DNA from: Alphaproteobacteria bacterium
Lineage (GTDB): Bacteria; Pseudomonadota; Alphaproteobacteria; UBA1280; UBA6503
NCBI GenBank assembly: GCA_021774615.1
Contig: JAJFIW010000023.1
Location: 1 to 64,000, forward strand
Length of the DNA stretch: 64,000 nucleotides
Direction of reading: 5' to 3'
Shown here: positions 16,617 through 25,881 of the stretch, in pieces
Numbering within the stretch: the first letter of the stretch is position 1
Layout: each line of letters begins with the position of its first letter
The notes under the pieces: generated by a model
Databases searched by the model: none
What the model saw: the letters and a program-made list of their open reading frames with translations, nothing else
What the model was told of the DNA's origin: nothing
Program-made: the position numbers and the translations under genes

Positions 16617-18491
16617 ATGTGGGAATTTATAAAAATATTAATTGGAATCGGAATTGTGCTAATGGTTTTTTCAGTACTATTGGGAAGTCTACTGATGCCT
16701 GTAGCATTACCAATGTTGACAGTCACAAAGGCATATGCACAAGATACTGTTGTTGAAGAAACAGTTATGCCTCCTGCTGCTATCCATGCTGGCATAGAAG
16801 CTGTGATGCCAGAAAGCGATGCAAAAGATACTTTTATCCCAACTTCTACGCGGGATGAGTCATTCCCAGTTGTAGTCTCAGAAAATATTGTTGAAAGCAT
16901 AAAAACCCCTGTAGAGCTTGAGTCAAGAGGCATATTAACCTCTGATAATGGCGGTTTTTCTTCTGATTTATGGCAAGGTGTTAGCCGTGAACGGGCTGAG
17001 GTTCTTCTTTCTAGAGTGCGCCAACAAGGTCTAAAAAGTAATTCCAGCTTACGTTTGTTGCAGCGTGTGCTATTAACAGAAGCTACACCTCCAGAGGGAG
17101 AGTTTTCTACTAATTGGCTTGCAACAAGGGTTCGTACGCTACAAGCAACAGGTGCTGCTGATGCTGCACATGAATTACTTGTGGGTGTTACAGAGCCAGA
17201 CTTGCAAGTAAACGACCTAGCGCAAGCATGGGTTAATGACCAATTACTTACTGGTGGAACAGAACGTGCTTGCCAGTTTGTGAAGTCTCACATCATGAAC
17301 ACTGATGCTTCTTACTGGAGACAGGCTATTTTGGTATGCCAAGCTCTTTCTGGTGATAGTGATAGACTGCAGCTATCCATGAAACTAGTAACCTCTGCCG
17401 AAAAAGCAGCAGACCCATTGCTATACAACCTATTAGAGGCTGCTCTTAATAAGCGCCCAAGCCCGAGGTTGTCTCCAACAGACGTGTTTAACCCGTTGCA
17501 TGTTTCTATTTATCAAGGTTATCCAATGCTAATTAACCCTGAGGTTATGGTTAGACTACCTGACGTTAGCTTGCGACGTATTACACTTACTAACAGCCTT
17601 AACATAAGCATTAGGTTACAAGCTGCAGAAAAGTTAGTTAATGATTTTGGCGACAGAGCAGATGTAGACATTTTAACTAAGATGTATGATGAAATTGAGT
17701 TTTCTAGCGAGGTTCTTGAGTCTCCTCTAAAATTTGTTCAGCAAGAGCAAGACGGCAGCAAAGCACGTGCTTTGTTATGGCAAGCAGCGGGTGCCGCAAA
17801 GCTACCATCAGGTAAAGCACTTGTCCTTAAAGTTTTGTGGCAGAAAGCAGAAAAAGATTTATTGTCTGACTTACCAGGTTCATTAGCGCCATCTTTACGT
17901 GGTGTTCAGCCAGAAGGTAATTTGGCGTGGTTCTCTCCGTATGTTATTAAAACTGCATTACGTAGTGGCAACCTGCCTGTGGCAAAGTCTTGGTGGCAAG
18001 TGCTATCAGGTAACCGTTCTTTATCTAGAGACTTAACCATTGAAAGAACAGACCTAGCGGTTGCATTTGCAATGTTGGCAAGTTCTTTAGAACGGCAAGT
18101 GTTGGACCAGTGGTGGACAACGCAAATGTTAAATACCACAGCAAATAGGCTAAAAACTACCAGAATTCTATCTTTGCTTGAAGCTCTGGATTTAGATGTT
18201 CCAAACGATATCTGGATTGGTATCCACCATGAATTTAATGATGCACACATAAACAGAGGGGAAGGTCCAGGGCCAATATGGCTTAGGATGGTAGGTAACA
18301 GCCTTGAAAAAGGGCATATTGGCGAGGCGGTCTTGATGCTACTTGAGCCTGTTATGTACACTCACCCTGTTAATATGAGCCCACAAGGAATTGCTAATAT
18401 TGTAGCAGGGCTAAAATACTTAGGCCTTAACGAAGACGCAACAAGCCTAGCTCTTGAGGCTATATTGCAGGGTGAAACAAAAGCATTCTAA
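16617..18491 (+). CDS. Exported helical protein of unknown function, 624 residues
   Basis: The N-terminus has a long hydrophobic stretch (about residues 5-35) ending in KAYAQ-D, a plausible signal-peptidase site or membrane anchor. The mature part is dominated by predicted helices, with segments that look like degenerate helical-hairpin repeats (for example AAHELLVGVTEPDLQVNDLA and CQFVKSHIMNTDASYWRQAI). I cannot assign a named family. It lies 27 bases upstream of xerD, in a likely operon with xerD and accA. AGAGAGA upstream is a weak ribosome-binding site, and a second ATG overlaps at 16613. Confidence 0.75.
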   Translation: MWEFIKILIGIGIVLMVFSVLLGSLLMPVALPMLTVTKAYAQDTVVEETVMPPAAIHAGIEAVMPESDAKDTFIPTSTRDESFPVVVSENIVESIKTPVELESRGILTSDNGGFSSDLWQGVSRERAEVLLSRVRQQGLKSNSSLRLLQRVLLTEATPPEGEFSTNWLATRVRTLQATGAADAAHELLVGVTEPDLQVNDLAQAWVNDQLLTGGTERACQFVKSHIMNTDASYWRQAILVCQALSGDSDRLQLSMKLVTSAEKAADPLLYNLLEAALNKRPSPRLSPTDVFNPLHVSIYQGYPMLINPEVMVRLPDVSLRRITLTNSLNISIRLQAAEKLVNDFGDRADVDILTKMYDEIEFSSEVLESPLKFVQQEQDGSKARALLWQAAGAAKLPSGKALVLKVLWQKAEKDLLSDLPGSLAPSLRGVQPEGNLAWFSPYVIKTALRSGNLPVAKSWWQVLSGNRSLSRDLTIERTDLAVAFAMLASSLERQVLDQWWTTQMLNTTANRLKTTRILSLLEALDLDVPNDIWIGIHHEFNDAHINRGEGPGPIWLRMVGNSLEKGHIGEAVLMLLEPVMYTHPVNMSPQGIANIVAGLKYLGLNEDATSLALEAILQGETKAF

Positions 18492-18518
18492 TCTAAAAGA
18501 AACAATAAAGGTAAATTT

Positions 18519-19439
18519 ATGCAGATAACTCAGGGGTTAATTGACTCTTTTTTAGAGAAAATGATTGTAACAGACGGGCTTAGTAATAATACGGTATTAG
18601 CTTATAAGCATGACTTGTTAAATTTTAAAGGTTTTGTGGAGTCTTTTAAACAAACTATTTCAAAAACAGCTTTGCAAAATTATCTAGCATATTTGAATGA
18701 TAATAAGCTGAGTGCACGAACCCAAGCACGTCGTTTATCTTCACTAAAACATTTTTTTAGGTTTGCGATTGATAAAGGGCTTATTGAAACAAGCCCAGTC
18801 CAAGGGATTGACATGCCAAAACTTGCAAAGTCTCTTCCAAAGTCTTTAAGCGATAAGCAAATGGAAACATTATTATCACTTGATGAAGGCAGTAAAGAAC
18901 CAAGTAGTCTACGTAGTAGGGCAATTATTGAGATTCTATATTCAACAGGTATTCGTGTTACAGAACTTGCTTTGCTTAAGGTTTCAGATATAGAGAAAAA
19001 CCCATTAAAGACTTTACGTGTGACAGGTAAAGGGAATAAGCACCGCTTGGTGCCATTAAGCTCACGAGCTTTAGAAACCTTAGAAAAATATATTAAATTA
19101 GCTAGGCCCCAGTTTATTTCTGGAGATGACACATGGATTTTTTCATCACGGCAAGGTAAGCCTTTAACTCGACAACGTTTGTTCCAAATTGTTCGTGAGG
19201 CTGGGCTTAAGGCTTCGATTGATTTATCTCCGCATCAATTGCGCCACACATTTGCAACTCATCTACTTGAGAATGATGCTGACCTTAGAGCAGTCCAGTT
19301 AATGCTTGGTCATTCAGACTTAACAACAACTCAAATATATACCCATGTAGTTGATGATAAATTACGCGATACTTTAGAAGAAAGCCATCCCCTTAAAGGA
19401 AAACCTAGTGCGAATAAAAGGATAGAAACCGTAGGATGA
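18519..19439 (+). CDS. xerD: Site-specific tyrosine recombinase XerD (XerC/D family)
   Basis: A 306-residue recombinase that resolves chromosome dimers at dif with a partner. It has an N-terminal SAM-like core-binding domain (about 1-95) and a catalytic domain with Arg146 (STGIRVTEL), Lys in GKGNKHR (about 171-174), His239 and Arg242 (HQLRHTFATH), His265 (LGHSDLTT) and nucleophile Tyr274. XerC and XerD are hard to separate by eye. Placement directly before accA, with a 4-base overlap, is the usual alphaproteobacterial xerD setting, which decides the symbol. Confidence 0.9.
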   Translation: MQITQGLIDSFLEKMIVTDGLSNNTVLAYKHDLLNFKGFVESFKQTISKTALQNYLAYLNDNKLSARTQARRLSSLKHFFRFAIDKGLIETSPVQGIDMPKLAKSLPKSLSDKQMETLLSLDEGSKEPSSLRSRAIIEILYSTGIRVTELALLKVSDIEKNPLKTLRVTGKGNKHRLVPLSSRALETLEKYIKLARPQFISGDDTWIFSSRQGKPLTRQRLFQIVREAGLKASIDLSPHQLRHTFATHLLENDADLRAVQLMLGHSDLTTTQIYTHVVDDKLRDTLEESHPLKGKPSANKRIETVG

Positions 19440-20383
19440 CTCAACACTACCTCGAATTTGAAAAGCAAGCCATGAAGATAGCTGCTAAAATTACTGAACT
19501 TCGTGAAAAACCAGGCAAGTCTAAGTCTGTGGAAAAGAAGATTCTTAATTTAGAGGAAGAAGAGAAAAAAGTCCTTACGGATATCTATTCTAATTTATCG
19601 CCTTGGCAAAGAACTATGGTAGCAAGGCATCCGCTGCGCCCCCATGCTTCCGACTATATATACGGTATTTTTGAAGATTTTGTCTCAATTGCGGGGGATA
19701 GGCGGTTTGCTGAAGACCCTGCCTTAATGGCAGGTTTTGCACGTTTCAATGGGCAACCTGTAGCACTACTTGGCACTGAAAAAGGCAAAAATACTAAAAC
19801 AAGGGTTTACCATAATTTTGGTATGCCTAGACCAGAAGGCTACCGTAAAGCCCAACGCTTAATGGAAATGGCCAATCGTTTTGGTTTCCCAATTATTACT
19901 TTCGTAGATACCCCTGGCGCTTACCCCGGGATTGATGCCGAAGCCAGAGGCCAAGCCGAAGCTATTGCATCATGTATTCAGCAGTCAATGGGATTAGAGG
20001 TTCCTGTGATTACTTATGTTATCGGCGAGGGTGGCTCGGGAGGTGCGCTAGCGATTGCAACTGCCAATAAAGTTTTTATGCTTGAAAACAGTATTTATTC
20101 TGTTATCTCCCCAGAAGGGTGTGCATCTATCCTATGGCGAGACCGTAAAGATGCTGAAAAAGCGGCAAATGCATTAAAACTAACAGCTCAAGACTTAGAC
20201 AAAATGGGTATCATTGACGGTATCCTTACAGAGCCAAACGGCGGAGCACACCGAGACAGTGCTTTTATGATGCAACACGTAGCAGAACACCTTAAAGCTA
20301 TATTAGGCGAGCTAGCAACGCAGCCATTATCTTTTTCAGCGTACCGCCGCGACCGCTTTTTGCAAATGGTTCCAGCAAAATAA
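19436..20383 (+). CDS. accA: Acetyl-CoA carboxylase carboxyltransferase subunit alpha
   Basis: A 315-residue subunit that, with AccD, transfers the carboxyl group from biotin to acetyl-CoA in the first step of fatty-acid synthesis. It shows the N-terminal helical region (YLEFEKQAMKIAAKI), the crotonase-like core RMEMANRFGFPIITFVDTPGAYPG (as MEMANRFGFPIITFVDTPGA) and IGEGGSGGALAI. It overlaps xerD by 4 bases, giving translational coupling. A strong terminator follows at 20403-20433. Confidence 0.97.
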   Translation: MTQHYLEFEKQAMKIAAKITELREKPGKSKSVEKKILNLEEEEKKVLTDIYSNLSPWQRTMVARHPLRPHASDYIYGIFEDFVSIAGDRRFAEDPALMAGFARFNGQPVALLGTEKGKNTKTRVYHNFGMPRPEGYRKAQRLMEMANRFGFPIITFVDTPGAYPGIDAEARGQAEAIASCIQQSMGLEVPVITYVIGEGGSGGALAIATANKVFMLENSIYSVISPEGCASILWRDRKDAEKAANALKLTAQDLDKMGIIDGILTEPNGGAHRDSAFMMQHVAEHLKAILGELATQPLSFSAYRRDRFLQMVPAK

Positions 20384-20402
20384 TAAGAGTGTATATATAA
20401 AT

Positions 20403-20433
20403 AAAAAAACCACCTCCAAGAGGTGGTTTTTTT
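20403..20433. terminator. Bidirectional terminator after accA
   Basis: A 7-bp stem CCACCTC/GAGGTGG (20410-20416 with 20420-20426) with a three-base loop is flanked by seven A on the left and seven T on the right. It ends the accA transcript and, on the other strand, the leucine-dehydrogenase-type gene. Confidence 0.9.
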
Positions 20434-20446
20434 AAAGGCTAGATAC

Positions 20447-21496
20447 TTAGCAAGCTGTTTTGCAACATGATTCAATATTTTCAAATTGTTCACGAGCTAT
20501 TTTATCAGCAGCTTCAGCAGGAATTATATTATCTTTCTTGGCTAAATCATAAATGCGCTTAAGTGTATCGCCGATATCTACTACTTTTTGGCGAGCCATT
20601 GCGGCATCATATTCGGTATTGTTATGCTCAAAAGATACATTAATAATGCCACCAGCATTTACTAAGTAATCTGGAGCATATAAAATACCCTTATCAGCTA
20701 ATACTTTAGCGTGGCGTGGCTCTGCTAGCTGGTTATTAGAGCAACCAACAACTGCCTTACAATGTAACATCGGGATTGTTTCATCGTTTAGAACAGCACC
20801 CATAGCACACGGCGAGAATATATCACATTCTTTAGTAAATACTTCCTCAGGTGGAATTACAATAGCTCCTGTCTTAGAAGAAAGCTCAACAAGGGCATCT
20901 TTTCGTAAGTCTGTTATATAAACAGTAACACCCTCTTTACAAAGCATTTGGGTCATAATCCAACCTACATGGCCAATACCTTGGATTGTCACACGTAGTT
21001 TATCCATCGGGATGCTAAGCTCAGCTGCTGTTACACGGATACTTTCAACAACGCCTAGTGCTGTTAATGGTGAAGGGTCACCACTGCCACCATCAAGCCC
21101 TAGTACATATGGTGTTACACTGTGGACAATTTCCATCTCTGCGGGGCTAGTATTAACATCTTCAGCGCAGATATAGTCGCCATTTAAGCTATTAACAAAA
21201 GTACCAAATGCCTTAAATAACTCGGGGGATTTATCTTTAGGGTCTGCGATAATAACAGATTTACCACCACCAAAGTTAACATTAGCTAAGGCCGATTTAT
21301 AGGTCATCCCTTGGGATAGACGCAATACATCTTTAAGTGCTTCTTCTTCGCTAGCATATGGGAATAGACGTGTCCCACCAACTGCTTGACCACGGTTTAT
21401 ATTGTGAACTGCAATAATTGCTTTTAGGCCAGAGGCTTCGTCTGTCGCTTTAACAACTTTATAGTAGCCATCTGTTTTTAACTCGATGATATCCAT
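20447..21496 (-). CDS. Leucine/valine/phenylalanine dehydrogenase family enzyme
   Basis: A 349-residue NAD-dependent amino-acid dehydrogenase of the Glu/Leu/Phe/Val group, most like leucine dehydrogenase. Seen are HNINRGQAVGGTRLFPY, the catalytic Lys in NVNFGGGKSVI, a substrate-binding segment CAEDVNTSPAEM, and a Rossmann motif GIGHVGW. It reversibly deaminates branched-chain amino acids, feeding their breakdown. It is monocistronic. Structured repeat copy B and other hairpins lie upstream, and a bidirectional terminator lies downstream. Confidence 0.9.
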   Translation of the reverse strand: MDIIELKTDGYYKVVKATDEASGLKAIIAVHNINRGQAVGGTRLFPYASEEEALKDVLRLSQGMTYKSALANVNFGGGKSVIIADPKDKSPELFKAFGTFVNSLNGDYICAEDVNTSPAEMEIVHSVTPYVLGLDGGSGDPSPLTALGVVESIRVTAAELSIPMDKLRVTIQGIGHVGWIMTQMLCKEGVTVYITDLRKDALVELSSKTGAIVIPPEEVFTKECDIFSPCAMGAVLNDETIPMLHCKAVVGCSNNQLAEPRHAKVLADKGILYAPDYLVNAGGIINVSFEHNNTEYDAAMARQKVVDIGDTLKRIYDLAKKDNIIPAEAADKIAREQFENIESCCKTAC

Positions 21497-21599
21497 GCTT
21501 AAGGCCTTTCTCTCATCATTGTTTTGTGTCTAACATAATAGGGCATTTAGGAAATGACGTGCAAGGATTGTTTATTAAAAACGTAATTTTTAATGCAGT

Positions 21600-21747
21600 G
21601 AAACTATCCCAAAATTATTTATTTAGGCAATTTTTTACACTTTTGCCTTGCTCAAGTACTAGTTTGTACTCTACACAAAGCAAAAGTGCAAAAACTTATC
21701 CTAAACCAGCATGTAAACATGCTTTAAATTAATTTTGGGATAGTTTC
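21600..21747. repeat. Structured dispersed repeat, copy B
   Basis: The second copy of the element at 12581-12730, in the same orientation. The outer stem is a perfect 18-bp match (21600-21617 with 21730-21747). The long hairpin, its AGTAC/GTACT cap (21655-21659 with 21666-21670) and the small AGCATG/CATGCT hairpin are all kept. Compared with copy A, the C-G pair of the outer stem is A-T here, two inner outer-stem pairs are swapped to C-G and A-T, and the cap T-A pair is C-G. It lies 103 bases upstream of the leucine-dehydrogenase-type gene. Confidence 0.85.
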
Positions 21748-22165
21748 AGTAAGAATGGTTTTAATAAGAAATGAGCACTAAATATAAGGATTATAAATAG
21801 TATGAGGCATTAATTTACCCAAATAGCCAGTTAGCAGCTACTATTAATAAAAGAATACCAAAGAGATAAGGTCCAAAAATCAATAACACGGAGCAATCCA
21901 TCCATCATTAAACTTACAGCCCAATAATACCATTTTACCGTACATATGTATAATATAAATGGTGATTATTTATAAGTTTTTCATAGTTAGCTGGAGGCAA
22001 TAGCCTGCTAATTATAGCCAATTCAGGTTCAAACTGAACTTGAATTGGCTATGGCTACAAGCTGTCTTGTAGTCCACTAGTAAGTCTAAATGTAGCTTTG
22101 CTGCATTTTAAGCGAATGTAGTGTAATTTCAAATGTGTAGCATTTGGAATTGATATTATTATAAC
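21748..22165. other. Gene-poor interval with hairpins
   Basis: About 420 bases without a convincing gene. On the minus strand 21815-21901 could encode a 28-residue hydrophobic peptide starting MDCSVLLIFGPYLFG, but no Shine-Dalgarno precedes it. Two inverted repeats are described separately (22014-22052) or noted here: AATTTCAAATG with CATTTGGAATT at 22126-22152, 14 bases beyond the stop of the GntR gene on the minus strand. It lacks a T run. Confidence 0.4.
22014..22052. repeat. Long hairpin with three-base loop
   Basis: Arms 22014-22031 and 22035-22052 pair at 17 of 18 positions (one mismatch) around the loop AAC. There is no T run on either side, so it is not a typical terminator. It holds a GGTTCAAAC stretch resembling a tRNA T-loop, but no acceptor or anticodon arms surround it. 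Confidence 0.65.
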
Positions 22166-22837
22166 TTAGGCTGCGCCAGCTTCTTCAAATGTTGCAGCCA
22201 TCGTAAAAGAAAGGCGCATAACATCACGCATTGCTTTTTCAGCTGTATCACTTTTGCTGCGTTTGAATGCAGCTAGAAGGTAGCTGTATGTTTGTTGCAT
22301 TTCCATAGATTGTTGGTTTGTTGTAACAGGTGTAAATAAAGGTGTTGGTAGCCTGCGCTCAACTGTAGACATCATCTCAACAAGTGGTGGGTTCGCAGCA
22401 ATAGAAGAAATAATATGGTTTAACTCATTGCGAGAATCTTCAAATGTCATGCCAGTGCTGTTACCCATGCTATTAATTGTGCGTTCAATGCGGGCAATGT
22501 CTGTTTCAGATAATTTTTCAGATGCTACACGAGCAGTTAGCCCCATTAGAAAACTATAAAGCTCGGTTAGTTGTAGTTGTGTTTGTTCGTCTGGCATTTT
22601 AACAAATGCGCCACGGTTAGGGTACATTTCAACAAGGCCATCAGCACAAAGTGCGGCTAATGCCTCACGAACAGGGGTTCTTGAAACATCGTATTGCTTA
22701 GAAAGCTTAATTTCACTTAGGTGTGAGCCATTTGCTAATTCACCACTAAAAATAGCACTGCGAATTTCTTCACGCACCATACCATCAAGGCTACTATGTT
22801 TTTGGGTTTCAGCAATTTTTTGTGTGGTCTTAAGCAT
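22166..22837 (-). CDS. GntR-family (FadR-type) transcriptional regulator
   Basis: A 223-residue repressor-type protein. The N-terminal winged helix (about 15-80) contains IRSAIFSGELANGSHLSE, the recognition helix SRTPVREALAALCADGLVE and the wing PNRGAFV. The C-terminal FCD-type helical ligand domain (about 90-215) is divergent. FadR/VanR relatives respond to small organic acids or sugars; the effector is unknown. A perfect TGTATACA-centred palindrome 34 bases upstream of the ATG fits autoregulation. The neighbours are anmK, divergent, and the leucine-dehydrogenase gene. Confidence 0.9.
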   Translation of the reverse strand: MLKTTQKIAETQKHSSLDGMVREEIRSAIFSGELANGSHLSEIKLSKQYDVSRTPVREALAALCADGLVEMYPNRGAFVKMPDEQTQLQLTELYSFLMGLTARVASEKLSETDIARIERTINSMGNSTGMTFEDSRNELNHIISSIAANPPLVEMMSTVERRLPTPLFTPVTTNQQSMEMQQTYSYLLAAFKRSKSDTAEKAMRDVMRLSFTMAATFEEAGAA

Positions 22838-22870
22838 CAGTTATTCCCTTTGTTAGGTCTTTTTTATCAA

Positions 22871-22882
22871 AATGTATACATT
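22871..22882. promoter_or_regulatory. Candidate GntR-family operator
   Basis: The perfect 12-base palindrome AATGTATACATT lies in the 195-base divergent gap between the GntR gene and anmK. FadR-subfamily operators commonly centre on TGTATACA-like palindromes, so this probably binds the adjacent regulator and may control both directions. That is inference from position and sequence only. Confidence 0.5.
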
Positions 22883-23032
22883 GTTGGGACTATACCCAAC
22901 CGACCCTATCCTTGCAAGTAAAAAAAACTAGAAAAATGCGCTAAATTTTGGTTTTAAGAAACAAATATGCTATAAAGTTAATATGGCGAGTACTAGAAAT
23001 AATCGTCGATTCAAAAGTAATTAAGAAGCAAC

Positions 23033-24130
23033 ATGTTACAACACGAAAATTCACTTTTAGCCGTTGGCCTCATGAGCGGAACATCTCTTGATGGGGTAGA
23101 CGGCGCTTTAATCAGAACCGATGGCAAAGAACAAGTAGAGCGTATTGCATCTGTATATTTTCCTTATGAGGAATCTTTCAGAGAAGAGATGATGGCGCTT
23201 GCAAAAGGTGATATTCCATTGTCATCTTTATTACGTCTCGAGCAAAAACTTACCTTATACCACGCCCAAGCAGTTAAGGCATTAATGGTAGATGAAAATG
23301 CTAAAAACGCTGGTAAACCAGACGTTGTAGGGTTTCATGGGCAAACAATCCGCCATATGCCAGACGAGGGATTAACGTGGCAAATCGGCAATCCATCACT
23401 TTTGGCAGCCAAAACAGACATGGCCGTTGTGTCAGACTTTCGACGTCGTGATATGGCTGTAGGTGGGCAGGGTGCGCCATTGGCACCTTTATACCATAAG
23501 GCAATTTTAGCTAATCAAAAATTACCTGCAGTTGTTCTAAACTTAGGTGGGGTATCAAATATTACTTATATCAGCCAGAGTGGTGGGATTATCGCTGGTG
23601 ATATAGGCCCAGGGTGCTCACTTCTTGACCAATGGGCGCAAAAACATACCAATAAGCCTTACGATGAAGGCGGTAAATTAGCGTTTGCAGGTAAAGCAGA
23701 TGTAAAATGGGTTAATGCTGCATTACAACAAGACGAGTTCTTTAAAAAACCATTCCCTAAATCTGCTGATCGCTACCAGTTTGATGGTTTGCTTCCAACT
23801 AATATGTCGGCTGCTGACGGCGCCGCTAGCCTATGCTTATTAACTGTACAAAGTATTGTTGAAAGCATACAGGGTGTAAATAAAACAGAAAAAGCGCTGC
23901 CAACCTTATGGTTAACAGGTGGTGGTGCACAAAACCCTGCGATTGTTGCTGCATTTAAAGAAGCTTTTAACACTGTAAAATTTGTTGATGAGCTTGGTGC
24001 TTCTGCCGATATGCTTGAAGCCGAGTGTTTTGCATGGCTAGCTGTGCGGCGTTTGTTGGGGCTTCCTACCTCTATCCCTGAAACAACAGGTGCTGCATGT
24101 CCTACGGTTGGTGGGGTTCTTACAGTTTAA
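23033..24130 (+). CDS. anmK: Anhydro-N-acetylmuramic acid kinase
   Basis: A 365-residue sugar kinase that hydrolyses and phosphorylates anhydro-N-acetylmuramic acid during cell-wall recycling. The signature GLMSGTSLDGVDGAL opens the protein. Later come GFHGQTIRHMP, VSDFRRRDMAVGGQGAPLAP and the ATP-site segments NLGGVSNITYI and LTGGGAQNP. Length is normal. A membrane protein gene starts on the next base after its stop codon, so the two are co-transcribed. Confidence 0.96.
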   Translation: MLQHENSLLAVGLMSGTSLDGVDGALIRTDGKEQVERIASVYFPYEESFREEMMALAKGDIPLSSLLRLEQKLTLYHAQAVKALMVDENAKNAGKPDVVGFHGQTIRHMPDEGLTWQIGNPSLLAAKTDMAVVSDFRRRDMAVGGQGAPLAPLYHKAILANQKLPAVVLNLGGVSNITYISQSGGIIAGDIGPGCSLLDQWAQKHTNKPYDEGGKLAFAGKADVKWVNAALQQDEFFKKPFPKSADRYQFDGLLPTNMSAADGAASLCLLTVQSIVESIQGVNKTEKALPTLWLTGGGAQNPAIVAAFKEAFNTVKFVDELGASADMLEAECFAWLAVRRLLGLPTSIPETTGAACPTVGGVLTV

Positions 24131-25219
24131 ATGCATTTTCTGATAAACATTTGTATTGGTATTTTATCTAGTTGGGCTTTTAGAAAGCGTGTTGCAACAG
24201 ATGGGCTAGGGCTATGGCGGCCTTTAGCAGGGGCGTTGGGTGCGGTGTTCCCACATGTTGACAATGCTTTTTATTCTTTAAGTAATAGTTATGCTTTATT
24301 ACACCAATATGCGGAAACATGGTCGCTAGTGCTTTGCCCGTTATATGCATGGGTTTTGTCACAAGCGTTAGCATTGTTAGCAGGCGGGTACCTCCCCGAA
24401 AGCCCCCGCACATGGCAGAAGTTTTTTATACCAGTATTTGTGGGAATGTTACTAGCAATTGGCTTAGGCGTATTTACCGAGCAAGGCGTAGCATTGTTTG
24501 CCCCTTTCTGGCATGGACGGGCCAGCCTTGGGGTAATTCACTCGTTTGATATTGGGCTATTATTTGGTTTAAGTGGTTTTATATTACTTGGTATTGCAAT
24601 TGCTCGCTGGAAAACTGATTTAGCACGGATAGTGTTTGTTTTATTGATTGCTTATTTAGGTATCCTTGGCACATTCAAAGCTAAGGCCGACAATATAGCC
24701 GAACGCTATGCCCAAGCGATGAAGATAGATGTTGTGAGTATTTATACAGAGCCACAGCCGCTTTCGCCCTTCTATTGGCGGATAGTTGTGCATACAGCAG
24801 ACGAGCGCCTCCACGAGACTACGGTAAGTTTAAAGCGTAAAAATGTAATTAAGGTTACGGCTAGCACTTCTCCATTGCGCCGCGCTAAGGCTGCCTATAA
24901 CCCTGTGCATGCTGCTCTGTGGCGGATTTATAACCGTTTTGGCTATAACGCCCCTAGCTTTGCACGCAGTGCATGGGAGTCGGAGATTAGCCAAAAACTT
25001 AGCTGGATGAACCGTTTTGCAGTTATCAAAGATTTTGTAGAATACGAAAACCAACACTGCGCTAGGTTTAAAGATATCCGCTTTAAAGGCACACAATCTG
25101 GTATGCTTGGTGTTTACCTAATATGCCAAAATACCACCGACAGAAACGAAGATAACTGGCGAGCCTACCAAGCCGCCACAGATGGTACATTCTTTAGGCT
25201 AAATTCTTTTCTATATTAG
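24131..25219 (+). CDS. Membrane protein resembling YdjM-type (DUF457) metal-dependent hydrolase
   Basis: A 362-residue protein with four to six membrane helices in its first 200 residues. Segments FPHVDNAF and WHGRASLGVIHSF match the layout of the DxD/D and HxxxxHS metal-ligand motifs of the YdjM/YbcI family, whose function is unsettled. The C-terminal 160 residues are soluble, basic and not part of that family as I know it. The ATG directly follows the anmK stop codon. The family assignment is moderate. Confidence 0.6.
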   Translation: MHFLINICIGILSSWAFRKRVATDGLGLWRPLAGALGAVFPHVDNAFYSLSNSYALLHQYAETWSLVLCPLYAWVLSQALALLAGGYLPESPRTWQKFFIPVFVGMLLAIGLGVFTEQGVALFAPFWHGRASLGVIHSFDIGLLFGLSGFILLGIAIARWKTDLARIVFVLLIAYLGILGTFKAKADNIAERYAQAMKIDVVSIYTEPQPLSPFYWRIVVHTADERLHETTVSLKRKNVIKVTASTSPLRRAKAAYNPVHAALWRIYNRFGYNAPSFARSAWESEISQKLSWMNRFAVIKDFVEYENQHCARFKDIRFKGTQSGMLGVYLICQNTTDRNEDNWRAYQAATDGTFFRLNSFLY

Positions 25220-25309
25220 GTCTTGAATAACTCTTTAGTACTTCCAACATATAAGCTCTATTTAGTAGTATCTTTTTAACGTTTCATATCCTTTTTTTTA
25301 GGAGTAAAC

Positions 25310-25654
25310 ATGAACACTTTATCTAAAGATAAATTAACAGAAGTAAATGATCTAATACGAGGGAAAAGAGACGATCCTCGTGCTAAATTTGATGAGCTGG
25401 ATAATTTCGGTATTGGCATACCAACAACAGATGTATCTGTAGGAGATTATATCCTGTGGATAGAAGCTTTGTTTGTGGGCAAATACCCAAATGCTGAGCG
25501 TTTGGGATATAACTATTTTCATGGAGAAGTAGAGAAAATAGGTTCAGGGCGCAATGCATTTGTTTCTATAAAAAGACCTGACGAGACTACTTTAAAAAAG
25601 TCTCGTAGGACTATTTTTAGGCACAAATGTATTATTATAGACCAAGGAGCTTAG
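25310..25654 (+). CDS. Hypothetical protein, 114 residues
   Basis: Not recognised. It is soluble, with a helical N-terminus (KDKLTEVNDLIRGKRDDPRAK) and a beta-rich second half (YFHGEVEKIGSGRNAFVSIKRP) that could be a small barrel. TTTAGGAG lies 6 bases before the ATG. The stop codon is followed at once by the ATG of a small membrane protein, so the pair forms an operon ended by a strong terminator at 25882. Confidence 0.6.
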   Translation: MNTLSKDKLTEVNDLIRGKRDDPRAKFDELDNFGIGIPTTDVSVGDYILWIEALFVGKYPNAERLGYNYFHGEVEKIGSGRNAFVSIKRPDETTLKKSRRTIFRHKCIIIDQGA

Positions 25655-25873
25655 ATGGATAAAAACCTGATAGACTCGTTCGTAATATATGGCATTGATT
25701 TCTTTTGGCTAGTGCTAGCATTATTCGCACTGCTAGTAATGGCAGCATCAATTGCTATTTTCATAAAAACTCACCCTCCAAGGAGAGTTGTTGTGGAAGA
25801 GCCAAAGAAAAAGCGCAAATCAAAGCGCAGGTCTAATAGGATGCATAAAGTAAATAGGCATCGTATTAGATAG
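25655..25873 (+). CDS. Small membrane protein with very basic tail, 72 residues
   Basis: One membrane helix (about residues 15-38, FFWLVLALFALLVMAASIAI) is followed by a tail with about half Lys/Arg (KKKRKSKRRSNR and HKVNRHRIR), predicted to face the cytoplasm and bind nucleic acid or acidic lipid. Its start adjoins the stop codon of the upstream gene and AAGGAG lies 6 bases before the ATG. Two other tiny basic proteins occur at 41352 and 41537. Function is unknown. Confidence 0.65.
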   Translation: MDKNLIDSFVIYGIDFFWLVLALFALLVMAASIAIFIKTHPPRRVVVEEPKKKRKSKRRSNRMHKVNRHRIR

Positions 25874-25881
25874 TAGCGAAC

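Noticed and set aside
21815-21901. 28-residue hydrophobic ORF on the minus strand
   Set aside because: It would make a plausible membrane helix but has no ribosome-binding site and is too short to judge by sequence alone.
22015-22051. tRNA-like GGTTCAAAC stretch
   Set aside because: It lies within a long simple hairpin. No acceptor, D or anticodon arm can be drawn around it.
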